Source: Planctomycetaceae bacterium
Lineage (GTDB): Bacteria; Planctomycetota; Planctomycetia; Pirellulales; Thermoguttaceae
Assembly (NCBI GenBank): GCA_015062085.1
Contig: SUVI01000172.1
Coordinates: 1-7,555 of the forward strand
Reading direction: 5' to 3'
Length of the DNA: 7,555 bases
The notes beneath the pieces are model-generated. The model was not told where the DNA came from, made no database searches, and was given only the letters and a program-made list of their open reading frames with translations. Of this stretch, positions 1-6,937 are shown piece after piece (position 1 is the stretch's first letter; each line of letters opens with the position of its first letter). The translations under genes were made by a program, and so were the position numbers.

Positions 1-148
1 CTGGGGTTTCCGTTTCCGCTGGGGTTTCCGTTTCCGCTGGGGTTTCGGTTTCCGCTGGGGTTTCGGTTTCCGCTGGGGTTTCGGTTTCCGCTGGGGTTTC
101 GGTTTCCGCTGGGGTTTCGGTTTCCGCTGGGGTTTCGGTTTCCGTCTG
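1..148 (-). repeat. 18-bp in-frame tandem repeat in hslU, at least 8 units, open at the left edge
   Basis: Read on the minus strand, the unit is GAA ACC GAA ACC CCA GCG, encoding Glu-Thr-Glu-Thr-Pro-Ala. Proline codons recur exactly every 18 bases (130-128, 112-110, down to 4-2), and the array continues past the window edge. The first copy is preceded by CAG ACG (Gln-Thr). The two complete copies nearest the edge carry ACG in place of the first ACC, a silent change; the other copies are uniform. A uniform block suggests recent expansion by slippage or unequal recombination, and the 18-bp period keeps the hslU frame open. Confidence 0.97.
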
Positions 149-949
149 CGCTTTACCCCGCAATGCTTCTATGAAACTCGAGTCAAAACTTCCCGAATGT
201 GTGGAAGTTGAGGCCCCCGGAAACATTTCGAGGATCGATTCCCGCAGCTCCTTCGGGAAATCTTCCGGAAAATCCACGTGGAAACTCGTGATGACCGCAT
301 TTCCGATCTTCGATCCCGTTTTCGAGTCACCGTGTTCCATCCCGCGTTTTTCAGCGCTTTTGCTCTCCTGCGTACTTCCATCTTCCAAAGTATCCTGGCA
401 GTCCCGGTTCGAGGCGCCTACCGTTTCCGCGTCTTTTTCGCAGAAGCCGCCCTTGAAAAGGTCTGTTTTGGGCAGTTCCGTAAACTTTTTTTCCGAGAGG
501 GGAACGAGAATGTCGAGGATCCTCTCTTCGACCAGCTTTTCCGCCTCTTTTTTTACCTTCTCCAGCTCCCGTTCCCGCACGATCTTCAAGGCGTTCTCAA
601 CGAGCTCCCGCACCATACTCTCCACATCGCGGCCATAGTATCCGACCTCGGTGTACTTGGTGGCCTCCACCTTAACGAACGGTGCTTGAGTCAGTCTTGC
701 CAGCCGTCTGGCCAACTCGGTCTTTCCGACGCCCGTGGGTCCGATCATCAAAATGTTTTTCGGAGAGACCTCCCGGCGAAGTTCTTCCGGCAGCTGCCGT
801 CTTCTCCAGCGATTCCGAACGGCAATGGCGACCGCGCGTTTTGCCTCGGCCTGTCCCACGATGTGAGCATCCAGTTCCTGTACGATCTCACGCGGCGTCA
901 TTTCTGTCAGATTTGTATTTTCCGCATCATTTTCAGATTCAAATTTCAT
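1..949 (-). CDS. hslU: ATP-dependent protease ATPase subunit HslU, N-terminal part, with repeat-expanded I domain (runs off left edge)
   Basis: HslU is the AAA+ unfoldase that feeds proteins into the HslV peptidase in the cytoplasm. I translated this frame by hand from ATG 949; it stays open to the window edge (316 codons), so the C-terminal half is missing. Residues 17-26 ([10 protein letters not shown]) match the usual HslU N terminus, and the Walker A motif GPTGVGKTE is at about 70-78. The pore-loop region [17 protein letters not shown] is near 100-116; E. coli has GYVG here. Residues about 142-150 ([10 protein letters not shown]) mark entry into the I domain. After that come about 120 poorly conserved residues and then a tandem Glu-Thr-Glu-Thr-Pro-Ala array from about residue 268. 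Walker B and the sensor motifs must lie beyond the edge. In E. coli about 125 residues separate this entry point from Walker B; here more than 165 pass without reaching it, so the I domain is enlarged. ATG 949 has AGGAG nine bases upstream. An in-frame ATG at 982 would add 11 basic residues ([11 protein letters not shown]) but has a weaker GAGG. hslV lies 124 bases upstream. Confidence 0.94.
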   Translation of the reverse strand, partial: MKFESENDAENTNLTEMTPREIVQELDAHIVGQAEAKRAVAIAVRNRWRRRQLPEELRREVSPKNILMIGPTGVGKTELARRLARLTQAPFVKVEATKYTEVGYYGRDVESMVRELVENALKIVRERELEKVKKEAEKLVEERILDILVPLSEKKFTELPKTDLFKGGFCEKDAETVGASNRDCQDTLEDGSTQESKSAEKRGMEHGDSKTGSKIGNAVITSFHVDFPEDFPKELRESILEMFPGASTSTHSGSFDSSFIEALRGKAQTETETPAETETPAETETPAETETPAETETPAETETPAETETPAETETP

Positions 950-958
950 GCGCCTTCT

Positions 959-963
959 CTCCT
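959..963 (-). promoter_or_regulatory. Shine-Dalgarno of hslU
   Basis: AGGAG on the minus strand, nine bases before ATG 949. A second purine-rich GAAGG lies between it and the start. This favours ATG 949 over the in-frame ATG at 982, which is preceded only by GAGG four bases away. Confidence 0.65.
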
Positions 964-1073
964 GTTTCTTTTGCTCCAGCATTCCGCCTCATTTCTCTTT
1001 TTCCGAAAATCTCCATTCCCATCCATTCCCAAACGGCAAAAAAGGAAACGCAGCATTCCCGATCCACTTGGCA

Positions 1074-1616
1074 TCACGTTTCGCTCGGCATCTCCTCAAC
1101 GTGAATGTTCGTGTTCGTGTAAATGTCGATCTCCGCGGCGATCTCCAGTGCCTTCCGTACGATCTCTACGGCTTCTAGGTCCGTGTTTCGCAGAAGAGCC
1201 CGAGCCGCGGCGACTGCAAAATTACCGCCCGACCCAATTCCCAACACGGAATCGGTCGGCTGGATGACGTCTCCGTTCCCGGTCACCAAAAGCGTATGGC
1301 GGGCATCGATGACGGCCATGAGCGCCTCAAGCTGCCGCATCGCACGGTCCGTCCTCCATTCTTTTGCCAGCTCGGTAGCTGCGCGTGGAACGTTTCCGGG
1401 GTAGTCTTTCAGGCGGGCCTCGAAACGCTCCATCAGCGCAAAGGCGTCAGCCGTCGTTCCGGCAAAACCGCAAATAACGTTTCCGTTCGCCAGACGCCGG
1501 ATCTTCTGAACATCGTGTTTCATGATCGTCGTGCCGACCGTGGCTTGGCCGTCACCGCCAATAGCCGCGATTCCATTCCGGCGGACCGTCAAAATCGTAG
1601 TGGAATGAGATCTCAT
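1074..1616 (-). CDS. hslV: ATP-dependent protease proteolytic subunit HslV
   Basis: HslV forms the double-hexamer peptidase of the bacterial HslVU protease and degrades proteins unfolded by HslU. The 180-residue protein matches the family in length and along its whole sequence. The predicted catalytic nucleophile is the first Thr of TTILTVRR, residue 6, so a five-residue leader (MRSHS) must be removed to expose it. Asp22 in GGDGQAT and Lys38 in VQKIRR correspond to Asp17 and Lys33 of mature E. coli HslV. Other family blocks are [10 protein letters not shown] (about 50-59), [18 protein letters not shown] (about 82-99), TGNGDVIQP and GIGSGGNFA. The start ATG has AGGAG five bases upstream. hslU follows after 124 bases with no visible terminator, which fits a shared transcript. 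HslVU is usually heat-shock controlled, but I see no identifiable heat-shock promoter or operator here. No key residue is missing. Confidence 0.97.
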   Translation of the reverse strand: MRSHSTTILTVRRNGIAAIGGDGQATVGTTIMKHDVQKIRRLANGNVICGFAGTTADAFALMERFEARLKDYPGNVPRAATELAKEWRTDRAMRQLEALMAVIDARHTLLVTGNGDVIQPTDSVLGIGSGGNFAVAAARALLRNTDLEAVEIVRKALEIAAEIDIYTNTNIHVEEMPSET

Positions 1617-1621
1617 ATTTT

Positions 1622-1626
1622 CTCCT
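1622..1626 (-). promoter_or_regulatory. Shine-Dalgarno of hslV
   Basis: AGGAG on the minus strand followed by AAAAT and ATG 1616, a spacing of five bases. It supports the chosen hslV start. Confidence 0.8.
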
Positions 1627-1695
1627 GTAGCTCATGTATCGCCGACCCGTTTGATCGGCACTCGCCAACCGTTTTTCCGTTTCGGCCAGTCCCAT

Positions 1696-1715
1696 TCTAT
1701 CCTATCCTATTCTAT
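1696..1715. repeat. Pentanucleotide repeat (YCTAT)x4 upstream of hslV
   Basis: Four consecutive five-base units, tctat-cctat-cctat-tctat on the plus strand. They lie about 80-100 bases upstream of the hslV start, between the terminator of the preceding gene and hslV. Read toward hslV, the units give overlapping TAGAAT and TAGGAT hexamers that resemble a -10 box, so this is a plausible promoter site, but I see no convincing -35 partner. The rest of 1617-1785 holds only a weak 5-bp inverted repeat (gccga / tcggc, 1641-1659) and no gene. Confidence 0.6.
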
Positions 1716-1785
1716 TTTACCATTCCGCACATTTTCATCAAGGGAGAGACCCCCGTTTCGCAGCACATCCAGAGCAAAAATCCTC

Positions 1786-1836
1786 AGAAAAACCGAAACC
1801 GCAGAAGATCTAGGACGATATTCTGCGGTTTCGGTT
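1786..1836 (-). terminator. Rho-independent terminator of the DUF11 gene
   Basis: A perfect 16-bp inverted repeat: arms 1791-1806 and 1821-1836 with a 14-base loop. On the minus strand the second arm runs into a five-T run (1792-1788), and a further T run follows after CTGAGGA. The hairpin begins 26 bases after the stop codon at 1862 and lies well upstream of hslV, so it separates the DUF11 gene from hslVU. The plus-strand side has no good T run and no gene that would need it. Confidence 0.88.
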
Positions 1837-1861
1837 CTAATTTCGTCACGTTAAAGGTAGG

Positions 1862-4372
1862 CTACTCGGCAAAAACTCGCGTGCTTTCCTCTTTCACGAT
1901 GGGGTCCTGAAATTCCCTGCTTGAGAGATCGACCGAGACACGCTGGTCGCCGCTTGCCACGCCTCGGAGAGTAAATCGGTAGACCTTCGCAGCTTTCGGT
2001 CCCAGAGTCGGTATCTGCTCGAAAAGGAGTCGTTTCCCGCCCTGTACGCTTGCCGTTCTGGCACGTTCCTCGCATGCGACGAGCTCCAGTCCCGCCGGGA
2101 TGTTCACCGTGACCTGAACGTTTTCCGCCTGCCGGGATCCTTGATTCACGACTTCCACGGTGTACTGCGTATCCTCGCCGACTTGGATCGGGTCATTCGA
2201 ATCCACTACTTGGAACATGAGAGCCGCGATCCCCTCCACCGTCACGTTTTTTGAATCCGCAGAGGGCTGGCAGATGTCGGCGTTTGCCTCACACTGGAGG
2301 GTAAAGGAGCCGATCTCCATCGGAGCGAGGACGACTTCTGCTTCCGCACACCCTCCAGCTTCCAGCTCTTCCAGCTTCCAGACGGTCCGGCCATACTCCG
2401 GCAGAAAAGTCCCCAGATTGTTTGCCCGCACGAATTTCCATCCATTCGGGACCGTCACGTAAAATTCCGCGTTTTTCGCGCTTGCAGTCCCCAAATTTGA
2501 AAGCGTCAGCCGGAACGTGCTTTCCTTTTCCAGAAAACGGCGGCTCGGGCCCTGCAGTTTCAGCGAGATCGCCGGCGCGGTCACTTCCATTTCCAAAACG
2601 CTTTCCATCTCGAGGTCAGATTCCGACCGCGCAAGGATCCGATTCGCGAATTTCCCGGGACGCACTGCCGTCAGTGGGAGTTTGGTCGTTTTAGACTCTC
2701 CCGGAAGCAGATCGCCGACCGGATAGAGCAGTTCCGCACCGCCTTCAAATTGCAGTTCCGGAGGCACCGTCTCACTCAGCACGACATTTCGGGCGATCCC
2801 CGTTCCTGGATTGGAGACGACGATACTTAATTCGACTGGCTCGCCAAGAAGCACTTTCTTTTCGCCAAACGTTTCTACTTTCAGGAGCGGGCGAGTCGCA
2901 ACGGCTTTGGCAGAGGCTTCCGAACGCGTTGAAACGCTCGCGATGCTGCCGATCTCTCCTTCACGGGTCGGCCTTAGGACCATCTTCACGACCGCCATCG
3001 TTCCGGCGGGCATCGTACCGACGTTCCAAGTGATCTCGCCATCTTCCGAAACGCGCGCCGGAGGCTGCGTATTTACCAACTGCGTTCCTTCCGGGACTGT
3101 GTCGTGGATCTGGACTCCCGATGCGGCCGTCTTTCCTTCATTTCTGACCGTAATCGTCCACGTGGAAGGAGTACCGACCTGGATCTCTTCCGGAGCGGTT
3201 TTTTCAACCGTCAGCCGAGCGACCTGAATGCCTTCCAGTGCTGCTTCGCCCGGCTTTCCGTTTCCTTGGATGACTCCAGCACCGCCGGCAGACTGCGGCT
3301 CGGCGGCTTTCAGTCCCATTTCAGGAACTTCGGACGTTTCCTGTGCGGCTTCCGTGAACGTTCCATTTCCGACCGGCGTCACCCTCGGCTGCGGCAAGAG
3401 CGGGGCGGACTCTACGTCTCCTAACGGCTCCAGCGTCTCAAGAGGCACCAATTCCGCGCTTCTTTCTGCGTTTCCCTGTGCGTTCTGCCCAACTTCCGCC
3501 AACGGCGCAGCGTTCTGGCCCACGGCTGGTTCCACCGGAGCACTCTGAATTTCGGAATTCTGCAAAAACCCGTTTTCTGGACCAGCTCCCAGATCGGTAA
3601 GCGGCTCCGCTCGAGACGCTGTTTCACCCGCCGCCCCTGCCGGAGCTTCAGAAAACGGATCTTCGGCAAGTACCTCGGAAACGGTTTCCGTTTGCGTTTC
3701 CGTCTGCGTTTGCGTCTGCGTTTGCGTTTGCGTTTCCGTCTGCGTTTCCGTCTGCGTTTCCGTCTGCGTTTCCGTCTGCGTTTCCGTCTGCGTTTCCGTC
3801 TGCGTTTCCGTTTGCGTTTCCGTTTGCGTTTCCGGAAGTCCCTCCAGAGATCCATTCGGCGTCCCAGACTCCTGCGCGCTTTCCAACGGCATTAGGTCGG
3901 CCAACTCCAGTGACGCAGGCTCCTCTAAAACGGCATTTTCCGTCGGTCCCTCGGAGGGAACGGTTTCGAGCGGCTCTTCTGCCCCCGTGAGCTGGATCTC
4001 ATTTTTCCCATTCGGGAGCGCAGCCGGAATGATGTCTGCACGGTGCGCCCTCTGTTTTCCTGCCGTTTCTTCAGTACCCGCGGTCTCTTCAGTACCCGCG
4101 GTCTGCCGCAGTTTCGGGTCCCGGATCTTCAGTCCATTCTCAGAAAGTGTCCCGGCAGGAGTCTGACTCTTTTGCAGATGGAGCAGCTCGAGATTTTTCT
4201 GCAGATTCTCCGGAACCGAAAAACCAATTTCCCCAAGCAGACCAGCCATGATCCTGCCGTCCGAAGCCGGACCGGTCTCCTGCTGTGCGGAAACGTACAT
4301 TCCGCCCCAGTTTCCAAACCATCCGGCAAGCCCAACCAGAAACCAGGCAAATGTGGAAATGTGCTTTTTCAT
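1862..4372 (-). CDS. Secreted DUF11 repeat protein with Thr-rich low-complexity tract
   Basis: An 836-residue protein of unknown function. Residues 1-29 form a Sec signal peptide: KKH, then a hydrophobic core, with likely cleavage after VSA at 29. No lipobox, transmembrane helix or sortase motif is seen after it, so the protein is probably periplasmic or released. Residues about 30-380 are low-complexity, rich in Glu, Pro, Thr, Ala and Gly. They include a TAGTEE duplication at 91-102 and a tract with Thr at every second position at 181-230. The C-terminal half contains four DUF11/CARDB-like beta-sandwich modules at roughly 384-480, 495-598, 599-712 and 713-834. Each has the pattern of vGe.vtyti.v.N.Gt..A.nV.v.d.vP.gl (for example TITVRNEGKTAASGVQIHDTVP near 406). 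Such modules are known in extracellular and surface proteins; an adhesive or envelope-scaffold role is only inference. No catalytic motif is visible. The gene stands alone: terminators lie before and after it. ATG 4372 has no Shine-Dalgarno. Confidence 0.9.
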   Translation of the reverse strand: MKKHISTFAWFLVGLAGWFGNWGGMYVSAQQETGPASDGRIMAGLLGEIGFSVPENLQKNLELLHLQKSQTPAGTLSENGLKIRDPKLRQTAGTEETAGTEETAGKQRAHRADIIPAALPNGKNEIQLTGAEEPLETVPSEGPTENAVLEEPASLELADLMPLESAQESGTPNGSLEGLPETQTETQTETQTETQTETQTETQTETQTETQTETQTQTQTQTQTETQTETVSEVLAEDPFSEAPAGAAGETASRAEPLTDLGAGPENGFLQNSEIQSAPVEPAVGQNAAPLAEVGQNAQGNAERSAELVPLETLEPLGDVESAPLLPQPRVTPVGNGTFTEAAQETSEVPEMGLKAAEPQSAGGAGVIQGNGKPGEAALEGIQVARLTVEKTAPEEIQVGTPSTWTITVRNEGKTAASGVQIHDTVPEGTQLVNTQPPARVSEDGEITWNVGTMPAGTMAVVKMVLRPTREGEIGSIASVSTRSEASAKAVATRPLLKVETFGEKKVLLGEPVELSIVVSNPGTGIARNVVLSETVPPELQFEGGAELLYPVGDLLPGESKTTKLPLTAVRPGKFANRILARSESDLEMESVLEMEVTAPAISLKLQGPSRRFLEKESTFRLTLSNLGTASAKNAEFYVTVPNGWKFVRANNLGTFLPEYGRTVWKLEELEAGGCAEAEVVLAPMEIGSFTLQCEANADICQPSADSKNVTVEGIAALMFQVVDSNDPIQVGEDTQYTVEVVNQGSRQAENVQVTVNIPAGLELVACEERARTASVQGGKRLLFEQIPTLGPKAAKVYRFTLRGVASGDQRVSVDLSSREFQDPIVKEESTRVFAE
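3683..3832 (-). repeat. 150-bp Thr-alternating repeat tract in the DUF11 gene
   Basis: It encodes residues 181-230, where Thr (ACG) alternates strictly with Glu (GAA) or Gln (CAG/CAA). The main unit is 12 bases, encoding Glu-Thr-Gln-Thr and repeated about nine times. A run of Gln-Thr pairs and a last Glu-Thr-Gln-Thr-Glu-Thr follow. The units differ at the third base of Gln and by Glu/Gln exchanges. Since the period is a multiple of three, copy changes preserve the reading frame. Other frames read as Arg/Lys-rich or Arg-Leu/Phe repeats, which are artefacts. Confidence 0.95.
4068..4103 (-). repeat. Exact 18-bp tandem duplication in the DUF11 gene
   Basis: Two identical adjacent 18-base copies, 4068-4085 and 4086-4103, encode a repeated Thr-Ala-Gly-Thr-Glu-Glu. 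A further partial Thr-Ala-Gly follows at residues 103-105. The copies are identical at every base, so the duplication looks recent. Confidence 0.92.
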
Positions 4373-4506
4373 GTTTTTTTACCGTAAAATCAAAAATCCA
4401 AATCCGAAAATCGACGCTGCCGCGTTTTCATCCAAATGGGAACATCCCTCTTTTATATTAGCTGATTTTTCCAGATCAGGAAAGAGCAATTTCCGATTTT
4501 TTGACG
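4373..4506 (-). promoter_or_regulatory. Leader and possible promoter region of the DUF11 gene
   Basis: This stretch holds no gene. On the minus strand TAATAT (4460-4455) followed by AAAAG resembles a -10 box. At 17-base spacing the upstream hexamer is TTCCTG, a poor -35, so the promoter call is weak. The implied leader is about 75-80 bases long and AT-rich, with recurring GATTT words. It runs into GGTAAAAAAAC directly before the ATG, with no purine-rich Shine-Dalgarno. A 5-bp inverted repeat (ctgat 4462-4466, atcag 4475-4479) overlaps the spacer. Confidence 0.3.
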
Positions 4507-4548
4507 AAAAAAGATCCAAATTCAGTCTTTTACCGAATCTGGATCTTT
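4507..4548 (-). terminator. Rho-independent terminator of the transporter-aas operon
   Basis: Arms 4510-4523 and 4535-4548 pair over 14 positions with an 11-base loop. In minus-strand RNA the single non-Watson-Crick position is a G-U pair. The stem runs into six T residues (4512-4507). It starts 93 bases after the aas stop; the intervening 4549-4641 holds no recognisable gene. Confidence 0.87.
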
Positions 4549-4641
4549 GGAGATCAAAGGCTCAGTTCCCGCGAGATCCCCGTAAAGAAATCTCTGCAGT
4601 CGGACGGTTCAGAATGCGCCTCCTTCAGCTCAGAGTATCCG

Positions 4642-6936
4642 TCAGGAGCCCGCATGCAGGAGCGCCATTTCATGGATCGCCCGAAGATCGAGCTTGCCGG
4701 TTCCCAAAAGCGGAATGGACTCGATCTGGAAGTACGCGTCGACACTTGGTATCCATAGCGGCGGATACTTTTGCTCCAGCAGCTTCGCGTTCAGTTCTTC
4801 CGGCGTCATCTGCAGTTCCGTGTAAAGCACAACGAGCTTTTCTCCCTTTTTCTCATCGGGGACCGACGAAACGCAGAGTTTCGGCTCGTTTTCCGCACTG
4901 TTTCCCAAAATTTTGTTCAGCGCCTCTTCCAAACCTTCGTGAGGCACCATCTCGCCGCCGATCTTGGCAAAACGGCTCAGACGTCCCGCAATGTAAATGT
5001 AGTTTGCTTCATCGACGTAGACCAAGTCGCCCGTGCAGTACCATCCGTCCTGAAGGACCTCCGCCGTCTTTTCCGGCTCACCGTAGTACCCTTCCATGAC
5101 GTTGATCCCAGAGACCCAAAGCATCCCTCGTTCGCCCGTTTTGCACAATTCCCCGGTATCGAGGTTCCGGACCTGGATCGACGTTCCGTAAAGCGGGAAA
5201 CCGATCGAATCGTCCTTGGCTTTTGGCGCCCAGTCGGTCATGCGTCGGTGTTCCGGAATGTTGACGGAAATGACCGGCGCAGCCTCCGTGACTCCGTACC
5301 CCTGCACGATCCGGACTCCAAAACGTTTTTCGTATTCGTCCATCAGCGCTTCCGGACAGCGTTCCGCCCCGGACACGATGATCTCCGCCCCCTTGAAGTC
5401 TTCCGGCTGGACCCTGCGCGCGTACATTCGCAGGAAAGTTGGCGTTCCGACCAGAAGCGTCGGCGAGTACTTGCGGCACAGTTTCCCGATCAGTCCGCAA
5501 TCCAGCGGTGAAGTGTGGTAGAAGCCGCGGAATCCGAACGAAAGAACGGACCACAGAAGGCACGTGTAGCCGAAGGAATGGAAAAAGGGAAGGATCCCCA
5601 GCGCACTGTCCGTCGGCTGAAGCTGGATAATGTCGCAGAATGCAAAAATATTTCCCGCCACGTTCTGGTGCGTCAGTACCACACCTTTCGGGATGCCCGT
5701 GGATCCGGACGTGAAAACGATGGTCATCGGATCCGACGGTTTGATCTTCTGAAGTCCCAAAAGCCGCTCCGCAAGCCACAGCGGAAGGACGCACGCCGTC
5801 AAAATGGCGCTGATCTTATCCCAAAGCGTTACGGATGCCTTGATGTCTTCCAGATAGACCAGCTCGCATTCCGGCGTGAATTTCGCAAAATTCTTGTCCG
5901 CCATCACTTTTTTGCTCGTGACGACGTGACGGATCCCGGCCTTGCGGATGCAGAGATTCATGATCTCATTGCTCACCGTGTAGTTCAGGTTGACGGCAGC
6001 CCTCCGGTCCAGCGCCAGCGCGGCGTTCGCCAGCACACTCGGTACACAGGGCGGGATCAGGACGCCGACGTTCTTCTCATCACGGCCTAGGATCGCGTGC
6101 AGCTTTCTCCGGAAAATGAGCGACCCCAAAAGCGCTTTTCGTCCCGTCAGTTCCATCGTCATATCGGCAATGGCGAGTTCACGCGGTTTCTTTTTCTTCC
6201 AGAGACGCAGCATCTGACGCGCGGGAACCATCTTGCGCTTGAAATTGTCGCTGGCCGTGCCGACTTTCATCCAGCGCTCATGATAGAACCGATCCTGAAG
6301 CTGCATGACGGCATCCGGTAATGCACGGACGTCCTGCTGACGAAAATTCTCGATCGGTTTTCCGAGGTAGATCGTGATCCTGCGCCGGAACTGGAAGGAA
6401 AACAGCGTGCTCCATGAGAAACGTTCCGGCCATTTCCAAATCACTTTTCCATTGCGGAAACTAAAAATACTGCCCCACAGTCCCCCGATGTACATCGGCA
6501 CGACCGGCACATGATCCCGACCGCGCAGCATGTGCTCGATTCCCGGCTTGAATGGCATCAGGACCCCGTGACGAGAGATCCCTCCCTCAGGAAAGATCCC
6601 CACAGCATCCCCCTCATCCAGCGCTTTGGAAGCCTCGCGGATCGCACGCAGCGCCGCTTTTCCCGGCTCGATCGGGATCCCGCGATACGCGATCGAAAGC
6701 GCATGCAGGATCGGAGGTTTTCCGAACGCGGCCCAGAAAATGATCCGCGGTTTTCTTCTCCGGTACGGCAGCATGAAGTACATGAGCTGACCGTCAAGGT
6801 AACTCACGTGATTGGAAGCAAGAACAAAAGGCCCTTCTTTCGGCAGATTTTCCGCCCCTTCGATCCGGACACGATAAAAGAGCCGGAAGAAAATATGAAA
6901 CAGCAGTGCCGTAAACCAACCTAGGAGTCGATACAT
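4642..6936 (-). CDS. aas: Bifunctional lysophospholipid acyltransferase / acyl-ACP synthetase (Aas-type)
   Basis: A fusion of a PlsC-type acyltransferase and an AMP-forming acyl-activating domain. In the known E. coli Aas, fatty acid is activated with ATP onto ACP and transferred to lysophosphatidylethanolamine at the inner membrane. From ATG 6936 the protein has 764 residues (E. coli Aas has 719). An N-terminal hydrophobic stretch (about 4-22) precedes the acyltransferase HX4D motif HVSYLD (43-48) and FPEGGISRHG (115-124). The second domain has the phosphate-binding loop TSGSTGIPKG (409-418), YGVTEAAP (547-554), WYCTGDL (about 632-638) and GRLSRFAKIGGEMV (651-664). The predicted catalytic Lys is in GTGK, near 748. 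All key motifs are present. ATG 6936 has GGAGG nine bases upstream. A longer start at 6966 would add 10 residues overlapping the transporter and has no comparable site. The gene lies one base after the transporter stop, implying one transcript and possible translational coupling. Exact lysolipid specificity cannot be read from sequence. Confidence 0.93.
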   Translation of the reverse strand: MYRLLGWFTALLFHIFFRLFYRVRIEGAENLPKEGPFVLASNHVSYLDGQLMYFMLPYRRRKPRIIFWAAFGKPPILHALSIAYRGIPIEPGKAALRAIREASKALDEGDAVGIFPEGGISRHGVLMPFKPGIEHMLRGRDHVPVVPMYIGGLWGSIFSFRNGKVIWKWPERFSWSTLFSFQFRRRITIYLGKPIENFRQQDVRALPDAVMQLQDRFYHERWMKVGTASDNFKRKMVPARQMLRLWKKKKPRELAIADMTMELTGRKALLGSLIFRRKLHAILGRDEKNVGVLIPPCVPSVLANAALALDRRAAVNLNYTVSNEIMNLCIRKAGIRHVVTSKKVMADKNFAKFTPECELVYLEDIKASVTLWDKISAILTACVLPLWLAERLLGLQKIKPSDPMTIVFTSGSTGIPKGVVLTHQNVAGNIFAFCDIIQLQPTDSALGILPFFHSFGYTCLLWSVLSFGFRGFYHTSPLDCGLIGKLCRKYSPTLLVGTPTFLRMYARRVQPEDFKGAEIIVSGAERCPEALMDEYEKRFGVRIVQGYGVTEAAPVISVNIPEHRRMTDWAPKAKDDSIGFPLYGTSIQVRNLDTGELCKTGERGMLWVSGINVMEGYYGEPEKTAEVLQDGWYCTGDLVYVDEANYIYIAGRLSRFAKIGGEMVPHEGLEEALNKILGNSAENEPKLCVSSVPDEKKGEKLVVLYTELQMTPEELNAKLLEQKYPPLWIPSVDAYFQIESIPLLGTGKLDLRAIHEMALLHAGS

Positions 6937-6937
6937 T

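Noticed and set aside
1..148. CRISPR-like or integron-like array at the left edge
   Set aside because: There are no spacers: the 18-bp units are directly adjacent and translate in frame as part of hslU, so this is a coding minisatellite.
278..1267. Long plus-strand reading frame of 329 codons
   Set aside because: It lies antisense to hslU and hslV, which match known families on the minus strand. It has no recognisable domain and arises from codon bias.
1641..1659. Small inverted repeat upstream of hslV as a regulatory hairpin
   Set aside because: The stem is only five base pairs, has no matching known operator, and could occur by chance.
3421..3895. Arg/Lys-rich and Arg-Leu/Phe repeat frames over the DUF11 tract
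   Set aside because: They are other-frame readings of the 12-base repeat; only the Thr-alternating frame belongs to a full-length protein with signal peptide and domains.
4549..4641. AAGGAGG just after the aas stop as a ribosome site for a small gene
   Set aside because: No ATG, GTG or TTG at suitable spacing opens a meaningful frame, and the operon terminator follows shortly.
4771..5511. Plus-strand reading frame of 246 codons and the minus-strand frame 5078-5794
   Set aside because: Both overlap the conserved motifs of aas in other frames and show no family features.
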